A DNA stretch of 64,000 bases, from NCBI GenBank assembly GCA_948470475.1, contig OX419341.1, forward strand, positions 26,816,317-26,880,316, read 5' to 3'. Source of the DNA: Galaxea fascicularis. Taxonomy: Eukaryota > Cnidaria > Anthozoa > Scleractinia > Euphylliidae. This document shows positions 19,882-30,901 of the stretch, piece after piece. Below the pieces are notes generated by a model that saw only the letters and a list, made by a program, of their open reading frames with translations, made no database searches and was not told the origin of the DNA. The position numbers were made by a program, and so were the translations under genes. The first letter of the stretch is position 1. Each line of letters begins with the position of its first letter.

Positions 19882-20886
19882 ATGTCCTCGTTGGATTTGA
19901 CAAACCGAAGCTTGGCGACAGTCATCCTTGAAGCAAGTGTTTGCGTTGTAATGAACATCATCAGTTTCACAGGAAATGTTCTGGTCTGCCTAGCCGTGTA
20001 TAAAAACCCAAGGCTGCGATCAACCATCAACCTCTACATCATTGCGTTAGCAGTCGGCGATCTTGTATGTGCATCTGTGGAAATGCCATTAGCGGCTGCC
20101 GTCCTGATCACTGGAAAATGGGATTTTGGAGCCGCGTTATGCAATGTACAGGGCTTTGTTGACGTATTTGCAACTTATACCACTCCGGCAACTATGGGTT
20201 TGACGGCGTTCAACCGCTACATGCGAATTGTCAAAACCAATCACTACAACAAGATCTTTTCACCGCGCAAATCTAAGATTTGGTTGAGTGTCCTGTGGTG
20301 TTCTCTCGCATTTTATCTCATTGTTTCTCAATTGACAAACTGGGCCTCATTTCAATTCCTTCCTGGGTATGCAGTTTGTAGCATTAGTTTCTCCATATCC
20401 ACAAACAGAATCATCCATTATTGCGCTGTGTTTGGATTATTTTTTGTTTTACCGTTTTGCGTCGGTTTCTTCAGCTACTCCAGAGTTTTCTTGCAGATCC
20501 GACAACATAAGCTAGCCGTGACGCCTTCTCTGATAAACTCGAGTAGATTAGCCGCCAGGATGTCGGTACGAGAGATCAAAGTTAGTTGCTTGTTGTTCTA
20601 TGTCATCGCCGGATTTTTGGTTTGCTGGGTTCCAATGTGGGGTCTTGTAATCTGGAAACGATTTTATCCCGACACAGCTCCAAGAGCTGCACAGTTATTG
20701 GTCTCGCTTCTTTTATTTCTAAGCAGCACAATTAATCCGTTCATATACACCGCCACAAATCGTGCTTTCCGAGAAGAATTCCTCAAATTACTTCGTTTCT
20801 GGAAACTGAGGAAAGTGGGGACGAAAATTAGTTCAGAAAATAACGGGCCGGAAAGGGGGCGGAAACAAAACACCCCTACAAGATGA
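19882..20886 (+). CDS. Class A (rhodopsin-like) orphan GPCR 1 (334 aa)
   Basis: Intronless seven-helix receptor; the start ATG at 19882 aligns with its paralogues. Visible hallmarks: N-glycosylation sequon N8-R-S, TM1 GNV, D60 in TM2, W80 in the first extracellular loop, the TM3 Cys87 / loop-2 Cys166 disulfide pair, NRY (111-113) in place of DRY, CWVP (248-251) in TM6 and NPFIY (285-289) in TM7, then a short basic C-tail. NRY is shared with melatonin receptors, and the overall style fits the cnidarian melatonin-like/orphan expansion. TM7 has no retinal-binding Lys, so it is not an opsin. Ligand unknown. It lies in a tandem array with GPCRs 2 and 3 and is nearly identical to GPCR 2. Confidence 0.9.
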   Translation: MSSLDLTNRSLATVILEASVCVVMNIISFTGNVLVCLAVYKNPRLRSTINLYIIALAVGDLVCASVEMPLAAAVLITGKWDFGAALCNVQGFVDVFATYTTPATMGLTAFNRYMRIVKTNHYNKIFSPRKSKIWLSVLWCSLAFYLIVSQLTNWASFQFLPGYAVCSISFSISTNRIIHYCAVFGLFFVLPFCVGFFSYSRVFLQIRQHKLAVTPSLINSSRLAARMSVREIKVSCLLFYVIAGFLVCWVPMWGLVIWKRFYPDTAPRAAQLLVSLLLFLSSTINPFIYTATNRAFREEFLKLLRFWKLRKVGTKISSENNGPERGRKQNTPTR

Positions 20887-21898
20887 CAAAGTTTACCCAA
20901 CGTATCGATTTTTTTAATCAATGCTTTTGATCACAGTCAAGTACACAAGTTCTAAAGAACAAGCGAAAAGAGTGAAACTGTGAACGAAGATGATATTTAG
21001 GCGCCAAAAGCTGAGGGAATCAGCTAACCCGTTCTGGCCCGTAGCCAGTATGAGGTGAACCGAGGCACTCTCCTCGGTTGAAATTTCCTGTGTTTTTTTT
21101 TTTTTTTCGCCCATGTATTTGGCAGATTTAATGGCAAACAGCCCCCGCAACAACTAAAAAAGGTAAAATTCGATTCTAGCGCATCTTTTAAAATAGTCCC
21201 TCGGTTGGAACATTTTTCTGGCTACGGGCCAGCCGTTCACTCCCAGGGTGATCATGATCAATAACTAATTTCTCCTTACAATGTCATTGCATTGTCAAGA
21301 AGGCAGGTGATGATTATCAGGAAAAACATCAGCCAGATATTGTTTGGTTTACACCAAAATTAATATCAAGATTGTGGGAGGGAACGGTTAAGCGAGGACC
21401 AATCGGTCTCCTCCCCACCACCTAAAGCTAATTTTAATAACTTGTGTGCGTATAAAAGAGCACAAGCAAAAACAAAAACGTTGTGGCTGTGGAAAAATAA
21501 AGTAAAGTACATAATAGATGAAATAATAACATGAAGAAACCTTCTTAATTTTCTATCTTTGTTTATTTCTAGACAAATTAGCACAACTTGTTGCTAGAGG
21601 TCTGACCAACGAGCCTGCTACTTAATTTTAAATTATTCAGTAGAAGATGTAATGAGCTTGAGGTGCAAAATTAAAAGTGATGACACTGCCCTTTCACCAA
21701 ACGTATTTACCGTGGCAAAAACCGACCAATAAGACCTTCTGAACTGAAACGGCTGTAAAGTAATCCTGATTTTTTTTTTTTTGGGATTTTAGCTTCGAGG
21801 AGTAAAGATCTATACGCATTGCGGGCCAAACTGATTCCTTTGTCTGAAAGTAGTTCTTGATTAATCAGGAAAAATGACATATTTTAAGTAATATATCA

Positions 21899-22031
21899 AA
21901 CACGAGAGACAGTGTTTCATCGGAGTATCCAAACACCGAGAAGAGAGTTGAAAATACGACGCGCAGCGGAGTATTTTTGACGGAATTCGAGGGGTTTGGA
22001 TGGCCGATGAAACACTGTCTTGAGTCATGAT
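21899..22031. mobile_element. Foldback element specific to unit 1
   Basis: Inverted arms around GACAGTGTTTCATCGG and CCGATGAAACACTGTC flank a short AT-rich core. Unit 2 runs collinear up to ATATCAAA and then lacks this element, so it was inserted in unit 1 or lost from unit 2. Confidence 0.6.
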
Positions 22032-22145
22032 GCATATGAAAGAAATCATATGTGAACTGCGGATATGAAATCAAATGAAGAATGATCGTCGCAGTTGTGA
22101 TCACAATTTTTGCAATTGCGTAACTTGAAGCCTGAAAAAAATTCA

Positions 22146-22217
22146 GGACTTCAACGGGGCTTGAACCCGTGACCTCGCGATTCCGGTGCGATGCTCTACC
22201 AACTGAGCTATGAAGCC
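22146..22217 (-). repeat. tRNA-like SINE head (family A)
   Basis: Minus-strand cloverleaf-like sequence with a 7-bp acceptor pairing (GGCTTCA with TGAAGTC, one G-T pair), A box TAGCTCAGTTGG and B box GGTTCAAGCCC. Four further copies with similar flanks occur in the window. That, and the absence of conventional tRNA context, points to the Pol III head of a SINE rather than a functional tRNA gene. Confidence 0.65.
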
Positions 22218-22443
22218 ACTGACGTCGGGAGCAGGTCAATTTTGGAGTCATATGTTCCCGTGAAAGATACACAAAGATCGGCAAGTTTGCGGCAAGCTGA
22301 TGGCCCGAAAAATTTTAACCGTCAAAAAATCTGCAGTTTTACGACAAAAACTCGACTGGTGTGCGCGGGCATAATAAATCGTATATGAACCGCAGTTCAT
22401 ATGTGATTTATATGAACCCACAATTGACCTGCTCCCAACATCA

Positions 22444-22471
22444 TGGCTTCATAGCACAGTTGGTTAGAGCA

Positions 22472-22505
<34 letters not shown>

Positions 22506-22516
22506 CTGTTGAAGTT
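22444..22516 (+). repeat. tRNA-like SINE head (family A)
   Basis: Plus-strand copy: GGCTTCATAGCACAGTTGG then GGGTTCAAACCC and TGAAGTTC. The A box is degraded (GCAC). It is duplicated at 30829-30901 with the GPCR segment. Confidence 0.6.
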
Positions 22517-22848
22517 CCGAATTTTTATCAGGCATCGTTACGCAATAAATTGCCTTGCTACACCTCAGTTGGATAGCTATCAAGCTAAGTCAGGATACGA
22601 CTGTTGACAATTCAATTTGATTGTTAACAAACGCAAAAACGGAAAATGGTTGTCGTAGGTATGATATATCGGGTTTTTGGTTTCTGATATGGTTGAAAGA
22701 TTTGACATCACGTTTATGTCAACAAACGTCGTCTCTTTCACTTCTTCAAAAGAATTAGCACGTAACGAAAACCTTGCAAACAATTCTGGATTTGTGACTA
22801 AAAGCGCGGGAAAATGATAACTGTCGTAGCGAGTGGCCGCACTAACTT

Positions 22849-23172
22849 ATTGAGGCCCGTTTTAAACGTGTCGAACTCAACTGATCAGATTTAATTCGAC
22901 GGTAGCACGACGTTTGAAACCAAGTCGTGCTACTGCCGTGTCGCACGGCAGCCTGGGGTTGCCGTACTACACGGCGGTAGCAAGACTTGGTTTCGAATGT
23001 CGTGCTACTGCCGTGTCGAACTGAATTCATAAATTATAAATACGTTTTAAAAGTCATCGAAACCGGTTTGTTATGGTTTGACGCATGTTTACAGCAACAG
23101 GTTTTAATTCGACTGAATTAAATTCGACGTCTGAAACCCGAAGTCGTGCTGGACGTTCGAAACGGGCCTTAG
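22849..23172. mobile_element. MITE-like inverted-repeat element (in both units)
   Basis: Ends related to AGGCCCGTTTTAAACGT lie in opposite orientation, with internal GTCGTGCTACTGCCGTGTCG inverted sub-repeats. The counterpart at about 31230-31590 shows it predates the segmental duplication. A second inverted-repeat element with ends around TTCATATGAGCCGAACT follows directly (about 23185-23545, and 31600-31975 in unit 2). Confidence 0.55.
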
Positions 23173-24584
23173 GTCCTGGTAAAATGCCGTATTTCATATG
23201 AGCCGAACTAAACTCAGTCATAAGTTCATGTGAAATACGGTGCTGATTCCATTTGGATCGGCTGAGGCGTTTTTCCCTGCCGGCCGGGCGTGAAAGAAAA
23301 ACGGCTGAAGAAACGCCGATCTTCACATGAGCCGAACCAAATGCATAATCATATATGCATGTTAATGTTATCAATATATAAGTAAGCCTCAACTTGGTTA
23401 TTTTCATGATCTAGTTAAGCTCGGCTGAATTAAGTTCCGCGTTTGACTCAACGAACTCAGGCGAACTTAACTAATTTGGGTCGACCTAAACTGTTATTAA
23501 TTAAGTTCGGCTCATGTGAAGTACTGCGTTTGACCCGGGCCTTGGTGTTTGTTCTTTGCCGTGAACTAGGTGCTGAAATTATCTAAAATGTTTTACCAGA
23601 AACTAACCTTTTTCTCTCTCAAACTGTTCCACTTTTTCCCGTTTTTCAATATACTTAGTCACAATGAGTCATGAAATTTCCAAACATATAAGTCAAAGAT
23701 TTGAAAGCATTTTGCCAAAACTTGGGGTAAAAGAACGGGACTTTAAGAAAGGAACAAAAAAAGCTTCTTCCCTGCACACCGCAAACTGCAAACCTTGCAT
23801 GAGTTGACATTTTGTTAGTTCCTGGTCTACGATTCAGGAAGTGTTAACTTCGGGCATAAATATACTTGCACACAAAAATTATAAACACTGATCGGTTGAG
23901 TATTGGCGCGCCCCAGGTGATAACTAGAGATGGATAAGCTCGTAAGGTTTAGGGCAAAGTGCTGCGGCAGCCTTTCTCGAAAGGCAGAGTGTTTAAGTGA
24001 TAATTGATCAAGATGACTCATGAGTTGGGGAAGTCACAAATGTCTGAACAGGTTCATCCGGTTGGCTGGTTGGACAAAAAATTGAGAAAATACTTAAAAT
24101 AAAGAACTACGAAATAGTAATTACTCAGGCAGGTGTAATCTCAAGCTCGGAGGTAATTTTGCGCCACAGCTCCGTGCATAAAAAATAATAAAATAATAAC
24201 TAATAATAATAAAATAGCCATTTACGACTTTCCTCAGTAAAAATATGTCAATAACCTCATGATAAAACTATCAGTATATACTTACAGTGGATAGCGTTCT
24301 TCGCGCGCTCTGCTTCACACGCTCTGATTGGCTACCCAAACTCGGGATACGTGTAGTACTATGCTAATAACCTCCGAATTAACTAATCAGAACGCACGGA
24401 AAGCACTGTTCACTTGTGAAGTGTACTAACAAGAGCTGTTCATCTACGAGCAACTCGCGTGAAAATCGTAATTGCATGTTAACAGGTATGAGTTCCAAAT
24501 CATCATTTTGAGCTCTATTACGTTTCAGTAATTTCACAGCCACCTCCACTTCGGTGAATAACAGATCCTTTACTGATTTAAAAA

Positions 24585-24775
24585 ATTTGGTTTTATCAAC
24601 GGAGTTGATAATGTAAATTGACCACCGAACAGGGATTCTAAAAGCTGAAGTTTCGATCGTTGGTCCTTCGTTAGCTGGCGAAGGGCTAGCGAAACGCTCG
24701 AATAAACGTCAGCTTTTAGAATCCCCGTACGATGGTCAAATGTATTTATGATTTCATGATCATAAAACCAAATTT
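24585..24775. mobile_element. Foldback element
   Basis: Outer inverted arms (AAATTTGGTTTTAT with ATAAAACCAAATTT) and inner arms (GGGATTCTAAAAGCTGA with TCAGCTTTTAGAATCCC) surround a short centre with GCGAAGGGCTAGCG. Present in both units (also about 33038-33228). Confidence 0.7.
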
Positions 24776-24794
24776 TTGTGTACTACTCCCCTAC

Positions 24795-25420
24795 CGACGC
24801 AGCACCGCAAGTAGTCGCAAGTAGCCGCAAGCTGACTACTTGCGTTGGGTGGCCAAACGAACTCGCTGGTTTCCTCGCAAGTACACGCAAGTCGCAAAAA
24901 GAACCATTTCAAGGCTACAGGCTTAGTCCCGCGAGGCCAAAATGTAACCTTATATCCTGTATTTCATTGGCTAATAGGTTGCTATAACAACGAAAGGACG
25001 TCATTCAACTTGAATTGACTTGCCGGGTTGAGTGGCCAAACGGTGAAAAACTTGCGGCTCCGTTTGGCCAGGGCTTGCGCGCACTTGCCTTGACTTGCGA
25101 TGACTTGCGCTCACTATGGTCGAGATCAACTTGCTCGCAAGTAGACGCAAGTTTTTCACTGTTTGGCCACCCAACCCAAGTTAAGTGATGTCCATTCGTT
25201 GTTATAGCAACCTATTAGCCCATGAAATACAGGATATAAGGTTACATTTTGTCCGCGCGAGACTAAGCCCGTAGATTCGAAATGTTTTTTTCTTTTTGCG
25301 CCTTGCGTGTGCTTGCGAGGAAACTTTCGAGGAAACTTGCGAGTCCGTTTCGCCACCCAACACAAGTTCAGCTTGCGGCTACTTGTGACTTCTTGCGAGT
25401 CCGTTTGGCCAGGGCTTTAT
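24795..25420. mobile_element. Long foldback element rich in CTTGCG repeats
   Basis: The arms (about 24795-25060 and 25140-25420) are inverted copies sharing TTATATCCTGTATTTCAT, GTTGCTATAACAACGAA and multiple CGCAAGT sub-repeats. The counterpart in unit 2 (about 33250-34270) carries an extra 409-bp MITE in its left arm. Confidence 0.7.
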
Positions 25421-25902
25421 CTTTAATTTACAACCTTGATAAACTAGAGCAATTTAATCTTTAAAGGGAAACTGTTCAGAATTTGTCAACGAATGTTCTT
25501 TCAAGACATGTTTAATGTATTGCCAAACAACTTCTGTCTTTACAGGCGTTTGTCCATTAATTTTTTATCACGGTGCTGGTGGCCAATCGGACAAAAGCAC
25601 TGATTACTCTTAGTTAATTATGCGTTAAAAGTAAGTCGTCACTACATATAGCTTTAAATGTTGGCAATACGGATATCAAAGGTAAAATGTAGCTGCAAAC
25701 ATGCACAATGCGGTTTAAAACAAAATAGACGTAAATAATATATATGTTGTGCCGCGTAGCACTATAAACACATACAAGTGGTGGAACAGAGAATTAACTC
25801 TGAAGTGTAAATTAAAGTGCTACTAGAAACCCATGAAAAACCCACTGGGCTCTAGCCCTAGTAAAGGGTATCAGGGAACCACACGAGGCAAAGAGGGATA
25901 TA

Positions 25903-25969
25903 TGTGGGAATCGAACCCACGACCTCTGGATTAGATCTACCGTTGCTCTGCCGACTAAGCTACGAGGTC
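25903..25969 (-). repeat. tRNA-like SINE head (family B), 3'-truncated
   Basis: Starts GACCTCGTAGCTTAGTCGG and keeps the B box, but the 3' acceptor strand is replaced by unrelated sequence (ATATATGTG), a 10-bp difference from the next unit. Confidence 0.6.
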
Positions 25970-26199
25970 GGACAGAGAAAGTCGGGGACGATTAAGATGG
26001 TAAATCGCGGCGAAGAGAAAGTAAAGGTACATATATATGTTGTGACGCGTAGCACTATAAACACATACAAGTGGTGGAACAGAGAATTAACTCTGAAGTG
26101 TAAATTAAAGTGCTACTAGAAACCCATGAAAAACCCACTGGGCGCTGGTCCTAGTGAAGGGTATCAGGGAACCACACGAGGCAAAGAAAAAATTCTTAT

Positions 26200-26272
26200 G
26201 ACCTCGGTGGGAATCGAACCCACGACCTCCGGATTAGATCTACCGTTGCTCTGCCGACTAAGCTACGAGGTC
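26200..26272 (-). repeat. tRNA-like SINE head (family B), complete
   Basis: 73 nt with perfect 7-bp acceptor pairing (GACCTCG/CGAGGTC), A box TAGCTTAGTCGG, a T arm GTGGG/CCCAC and B box GGTTCGATTCC. The anticodon arm pairs poorly, so decoding function is doubtful; it is best read as a SINE promoter. Confidence 0.68.
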
Positions 26273-26746
26273 GGACAGAGAAAGTCGGGGACGATTAAGA
26301 TGGTGAATCGCGGTGAAGAGAAAGTAAAGGTACATATATATGTTGTGCCGCGTAGCACTATAAACACATACAAGTGGTGGAACAGAGAATTAACTCTGAA
26401 GTGTAAATTAAAGTGCTACTAGAAACCCATGAAAAACCCACTGGGCGGTAGCCCTAGTGAAGGGTATCAGGGAACCACACGAGGCAAAGAAAAAATTCTT
26501 ATGACCTCGGTGGGAATCGAACCCACGACCTTCGCCTCGTGTGGTTCCCTGATACCCTTCACTAGAGCTAGCGCCCAGTGGGTTTTTCATGGGTTTCTAG
26601 TAGCACTTTAATTTACACTTCAGAGTTAATTCTCTGTTCCACCACTTGTATGTGTTTATAGTGCTACGCGGCACAACATATATATGTACCTTTACTTTCT
26701 CTTCGCCGCGATTCACCATCTTAATCGTCCCCGACTTTCTCTGTCC

Positions 26747-26819
26747 GACCTCGTAGCTTAGTCGGCAGAGCAACGGTAGATCTAATCCGGAGGTCGTGGG
26801 TTCGATTCCCACCGAGGTC
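26747..26819 (+). repeat. tRNA-like SINE head (family B), inverted copy
   Basis: Identical in layout to 26200-26272 but on the plus strand, inside the inverted half of the composite. A fragment of a third minus-strand head (about 26503-26530) sits next to the inversion point. Confidence 0.68.
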
Positions 26820-27694
26820 ATAAGAATTTTTTCTTTGCCTCGTGTGGTTCCCTGATACCCTTCACTAGGACTAGCGCCCAGGGGGTTTTTCATGGGTTTC
26901 TAGTAGCACTTTAATTTACATTTCAGAGTTAATTCTCTGTTCCACCACTTAGACGTAAATAATAGGTTGCTGTGTAGCCGATTTAATTAATCTGACTAAG
27001 ATGCGTCACCGTAAGTATGCCAGGTGTTTTCTCTTTAAAATATACGTGCTGTTTGGTCCATTTCCTCACTCAAACGGTTTCTTTTTCTTGCAATATTGTA
27101 TTCCAAGTTATCAAGAATAGAGAAATTTCCAGACCAGTCTAATAAGCTAGGCTCGATTACCAGCCGCTGTTTCTTTCCGAGGGAGAGGCGCGAAAATCGA
27201 GCACCTGACACTGATTGTTTTTTCCTTGAGAGAAAAAAATAATTGCTTTCTCCCAACATCGTAACCCACAAATTTCACATAATTCAACATTTTGTTTTAG
27301 CCCTAACGTACGTACATCAGGAGAAAATAAAAGTGGGTAGTGTAACACACTTTCGTGTGTCGAGGGAAGACATTTAATATGAAATCCATTTTTGGTGACT
27401 GACTCAAGTGGCTTCTATAAAACAACATAGCATAGCTACAGAGAGTTAATTTGCATTTACAAGACCTCGAGTTTCAGACTTGTTAATGTTTTGTTCAATT
27501 AAAACGAGTCTAATCATGCAATGGCAAAGCTGGTGGTCTGAATTTGATCCAAATGACTTCTTTCTTATATACAGCGGGGCAATAGCGCAAATTCATCGAT
27601 TTTCGGTCTGCGCCCATCGAAAATCAGTGATTGTTTCTCGTTCTCTCTAAAACATTTTGTTTCCAAACAGTAAAAGAGGTTGCGTTTGAAAGAG

Positions 27695-28699
27695 ATGTTA
27701 GCACTGGAGTTACCAAACCGAAGCTTGGCGATAGTCATTCTTGAAGCAAGCGTTTGCGTTGTAATGAACATCATCAGTTTCACAGGAAATGTTCTGGTTT
27801 GCTTAGCCGTGTATAAAAACCCAAGGCTGCGATCAACCATCAACCTCTACATCATTGCGCTAGCAGTCGGCGATCTTGTGTGTGCATCTGTGGAAATGCC
27901 ATTAGCGGCTGCCGTCCTGATCACTGGAAAATGGGATTTTGGAGCCGCGTTATGCAATATACAGGGCTTTGTTGACGTATTTGCAACTTATACCACTCCG
28001 ACAACTATGGGTTTGACGGCGTTCAACCGCTACATGCGAATTGTCAAAACCAATCACTACAACAAGATCTTTTCACCGCGCAAATCTAAGATTTGGTTGA
28101 GTGTCCTGTGGTGTTCTCTCGCATTTTATCTCATTGTTTCTCAATTGACAAACTGGGCCTCATTTCAATTCCTTCCTGGGTATGCAGTTTGTAGCATTAG
28201 TTTCTCCATATCCACAAACAGAATCATCCATTATTGCGCTGTGTTTGGATTATTTTTTGTTTTACCGTTTTGCGTCGGTTTCTTCAGCTACTCCAGAGTT
28301 TTCTTGCAGATCCGACAACATAAGCTAGCGGTGACGCCTTCTCTGATAAACTCGAGTAGATTAGCCGCCAGGATGTCGGTACGAGAGATCAAAGTTAGTT
28401 GCTTGTTGTTCTATGTCATCGCCGGATTTTTGGTTTGCTGGGTTCCAATGTGGGGTCTTGTAATCTGGAAACGATTTTATCCCGACACAGCTCCAAGAAC
28501 TGCACAGTTATTGGTCTCGCTTCTTTTATTTCTAAGCAGCACAATTAATCCGTTCATATACACCGCCACAAATCGTGCTTTCCGAGAAGAATTCCTCAAA
28601 TTACTTCGTTTCTGGAAACTGAGGAAAGTGGGGACGAAAATTAGTTCAGAAAATAACGGGCCGGAAAGGGGGCGGAAACAAAACACTCCTACAAGATGA
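27695..28699 (+). CDS. Class A orphan GPCR 2 (334 aa)
   Basis: Near-identical to GPCR 1 along the whole length; the few differences include MLALELP at the N-terminus and single replacements in TM1, TM3 and TM7. The same landmarks are kept: C87/C166, NRY 111-113, CWVP, NPFIY. The ATG at 27695 is chosen because the upstream in-frame triplet at 27680 is TTG and because it aligns with GPCRs 1 and 3. Its 5' flank (26965-27694) matches that of GPCR 3 but not that of GPCR 1. Probably a functional recent duplicate. Confidence 0.9.
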   Translation: MLALELPNRSLAIVILEASVCVVMNIISFTGNVLVCLAVYKNPRLRSTINLYIIALAVGDLVCASVEMPLAAAVLITGKWDFGAALCNIQGFVDVFATYTTPTTMGLTAFNRYMRIVKTNHYNKIFSPRKSKIWLSVLWCSLAFYLIVSQLTNWASFQFLPGYAVCSISFSISTNRIIHYCAVFGLFFVLPFCVGFFSYSRVFLQIRQHKLAVTPSLINSSRLAARMSVREIKVSCLLFYVIAGFLVCWVPMWGLVIWKRFYPDTAPRTAQLLVSLLLFLSSTINPFIYTATNRAFREEFLKLLRFWKLRKVGTKISSENNGPERGRKQNTPTR

Positions 28700-30333
28700 C
28701 AAAGTTTACCCAACGTATCGATTTTTTTAATCAATGCTATTGATCACAGTCAATTGCAAGTACACAAGTCCTAAAGAATAAGCGAAAAGAGTGAAACTGT
28801 GAACGAAGATGATATTTAGGCGCCAAAAGTTGAGGGAATCAGCTAACCCGTTCTGGCCCGTAGCCAGTATGAGGTGAACCGAGGCACTCTCCTCGGTTGA
28901 AATTTCCTGTGTTTTTTTTGTTTTCGCCCATGTATTTGGTAGATTTAATGGCAAACAGCCCCCGCAACAACTAAAAAAGGTAAAATTCGATTCTAGCGCA
29001 TCTTTTAAAATAGTCCCTCGGTTGGAACATTTTTCTGGCTACGGGCCAGCCGTTCACTCTCAGGATGATCATGATCAATAACTAATTTCTCCTTACAATG
29101 TCATTGCACTGTCAAGAAGACAGGTGATGATTATAAGGAAAAAAATCAACTAGATATTGTTTGGTTTACACCAAAATTGATATCAAGATCGTGGGAGGGA
29201 ACGGTTAAGCGAGTCATAATGAAGGCAAACACAGAGAGAACCAATCGGTCGGCTCACCACCACCTAAAGCTAATTTAAATAACTTGTGTGCGTATAAAAG
29301 AGCACAAGCAAAAACAAAAACGTTGTGGCTGTGGAAAAATAAAGTAAAGTACATAATAGATGAAATAATAACATGAAGAAACAATTCTGTCGGATGTATG
29401 TTTTTTTTCTTAATTTTCTTTCTTTATTTATTTCTTGGCAAATTAGAATAACTTGTTACTAGAGGTCTGACCAACGAGCCTGCTACTTAATTCTAAATTA
29501 TTCAGTAGAAGATATAATGAGCTTGAGGTGCAAAATTAAAAGTGATGACACTGCCCTTTCACCAAACGTATTTACCGTGGCAAAAACCGACCAATAAGAC
29601 CTTTTGAACTCAAACGGCTGTAAAGTAATCCTGAATTTTTTTTGGATATTAACTTCGAGGAGTGAAGATCTATACGCATTGCGGGCCAAACCGATTCGTT
29701 TGTCTGAAAGTAGTTCTTGATTAAATCAGGAAAAAATAACATATTTTAAAAGCATATCAAATGTCAGTTTTGCTGCAGGTTTTAGTTAAATTTGAGCATA
29801 TTCATCTTTGACGTGAACAAGGATCTAAATTTGTTCCTAACAAATGCTAGTACCATATTGCCCATTGCTTAGTTTTAGTGCTGCTAAAAATAATATAACG
29901 GAACTGGATAAGGCTCATTAACTGCTCAAGGTTATCGGTGCACAACTATTATGTTGATCTAAATAAACTAATATAAAACATAAAGTGATTGCAACGTCGA
30001 GTGAACTTGAGCAAATCAAACGAGCTAAATTGCATATTGGTTAACGCGGTTTCGTTCATGTTTGATGTAGATCAGCAGATTAAAAATCGTGAGCATTTGC
30101 AATGCTGTTCAAACAAAGACGTGCTTCTTTACTTTTTTTAATGAACTGTTGGCTACAAGTGGACATTAAACGGCTACATAGTCATTTAGATCTAGAAATG
30201 AACCGATGATTACTCAAACACTGTGTATAGTTGTGGATGACGTATATGAAATAAATAATATATGAATTGCGGAAATGAAATTAAACGAAGAATGATCCTC
30301 GCAGTTGTGAACGCAATTTATGCAATCGCGTAA

Positions 30334-30755
30334 TGGCTTGCGCACACTAGCCGATTTTTTGTCGGCCGACGAAAAATCTTCACTTGTCGGCTTGTGTGCG
30401 GTGAATTCAGACAGTTTGCGACAAGATCAGGGTTTGTCGGGTGGTCTCTGACAGTGCTAGATCTCAAAACGTCTTGTCGGGCCTTGTCGGCTAGTGTGCG
30501 GTGGACCAAGACAATTTATCGGGGCTCGCGCGCCCCTCAACTAATTAGGAAGTGTCATGAGGGTCACGTGAATTTTTATTTTACGCCGCGTCAGTGGATG
30601 GGCGCCATCTTGATTTTGGATGACTCTGCCCCAAGTGTCAACGCGGTTAGTCGCGACAAAAATCGGCAAGTGTGCGGCAAGCTGATGGCCCGACAAATTT
30701 TAACCGTCAAAAAATCTGCAGTTCTACGACAAAAATGGGCTAGTGTGCGCGGGCA
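30334..30755. mobile_element. 422-bp MITE, TAA target duplication
   Basis: The ends TGGCTTGCGCACACTAGCC and, reversed, TGCCCGCGCACACTAGCC form ~30-bp inverted repeats. TAA flanks both sides (30331-30333 and 30756-30758). The interior has CTTGTCGG sub-repeats. Only the right end survives in unit 1 (about 22275-22372). Confidence 0.8.
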
Positions 30756-30828
30756 TAATAAATCGTATATGAACCGCAGTTCATATGTGATTTATATGAA
30801 CCCACAATCGACCCGCTCCCAACATCAT

Positions 30829-30857
30829 GGCTTCATATCACAGTTGGTTAGAGCATT

Positions 30858-30889
<32 letters not shown>

Positions 30890-30901
30890 CTGTTGAAGTT
30901 C
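30829..30901 (+). repeat. tRNA-like SINE head (family A)
   Basis: Unit-2 counterpart of 22444-22516, with ATCAC instead of AGCAC in the A box. The B box GGTTCAAACCC is kept. Confidence 0.6.

Larger units (their letters stand above)
19882..25740 (+). repeat. Segmental duplication, unit 1
   Basis: GPCR 1 and about 4.9 kb of 3' flank correspond to 27695-34596 (unit 2), including the same MITEs, the same AT-rich tracts and the same terminal AGACGTAAATAATA. Homology upstream ends near the start codon. The units differ by insertions and deletions listed separately. Confidence 0.88.
25741..26950. mobile_element. Composite tRNA-SINE insertion, 14-bp target duplication
   Basis: Bounded by direct AGACGTAAATAATA (25727-25740 and 26951-26964), which occurs once at the equivalent unit-2/3 junction (34583-34596). 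Inside are about 2.6 direct copies of a 293-303-bp unit (starts 25741, 26034 and 26337), each with a minus-strand tRNA-like head, then a switch near 26530 into an inverted copy. The 14-bp duplication is what target-primed insertion (LINE-type machinery) leaves. The repeated 98-residue open frames are translations of this element and not proteins. Confidence 0.85.

Noticed and set aside
19882..20886. Opsin identity for the GPCRs
   Set aside because: TM7 lacks the retinal-binding Lys in all four proteins, and the TM3 motif is NRY.
22146..22217. Functional tRNA genes at 22146, 22444, 26200, 26747, 30829, 55440 and 55702
   Set aside because: Multiple copies share long identical flanks, several have degraded A or B boxes, and the anticodon arms pair poorly or irregularly. 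A SINE origin explains them better.
26126..26893. 98-residue open frames (26126-26422 plus, 26597-26893 minus) with identical peptides containing VGIEPTTSG
   Set aside because: They are translations of the tRNA-like SINE and its flank in direct and inverted copies; GIEPTT-type peptides are a known artefact of reading a tRNA T arm on the opposite strand.
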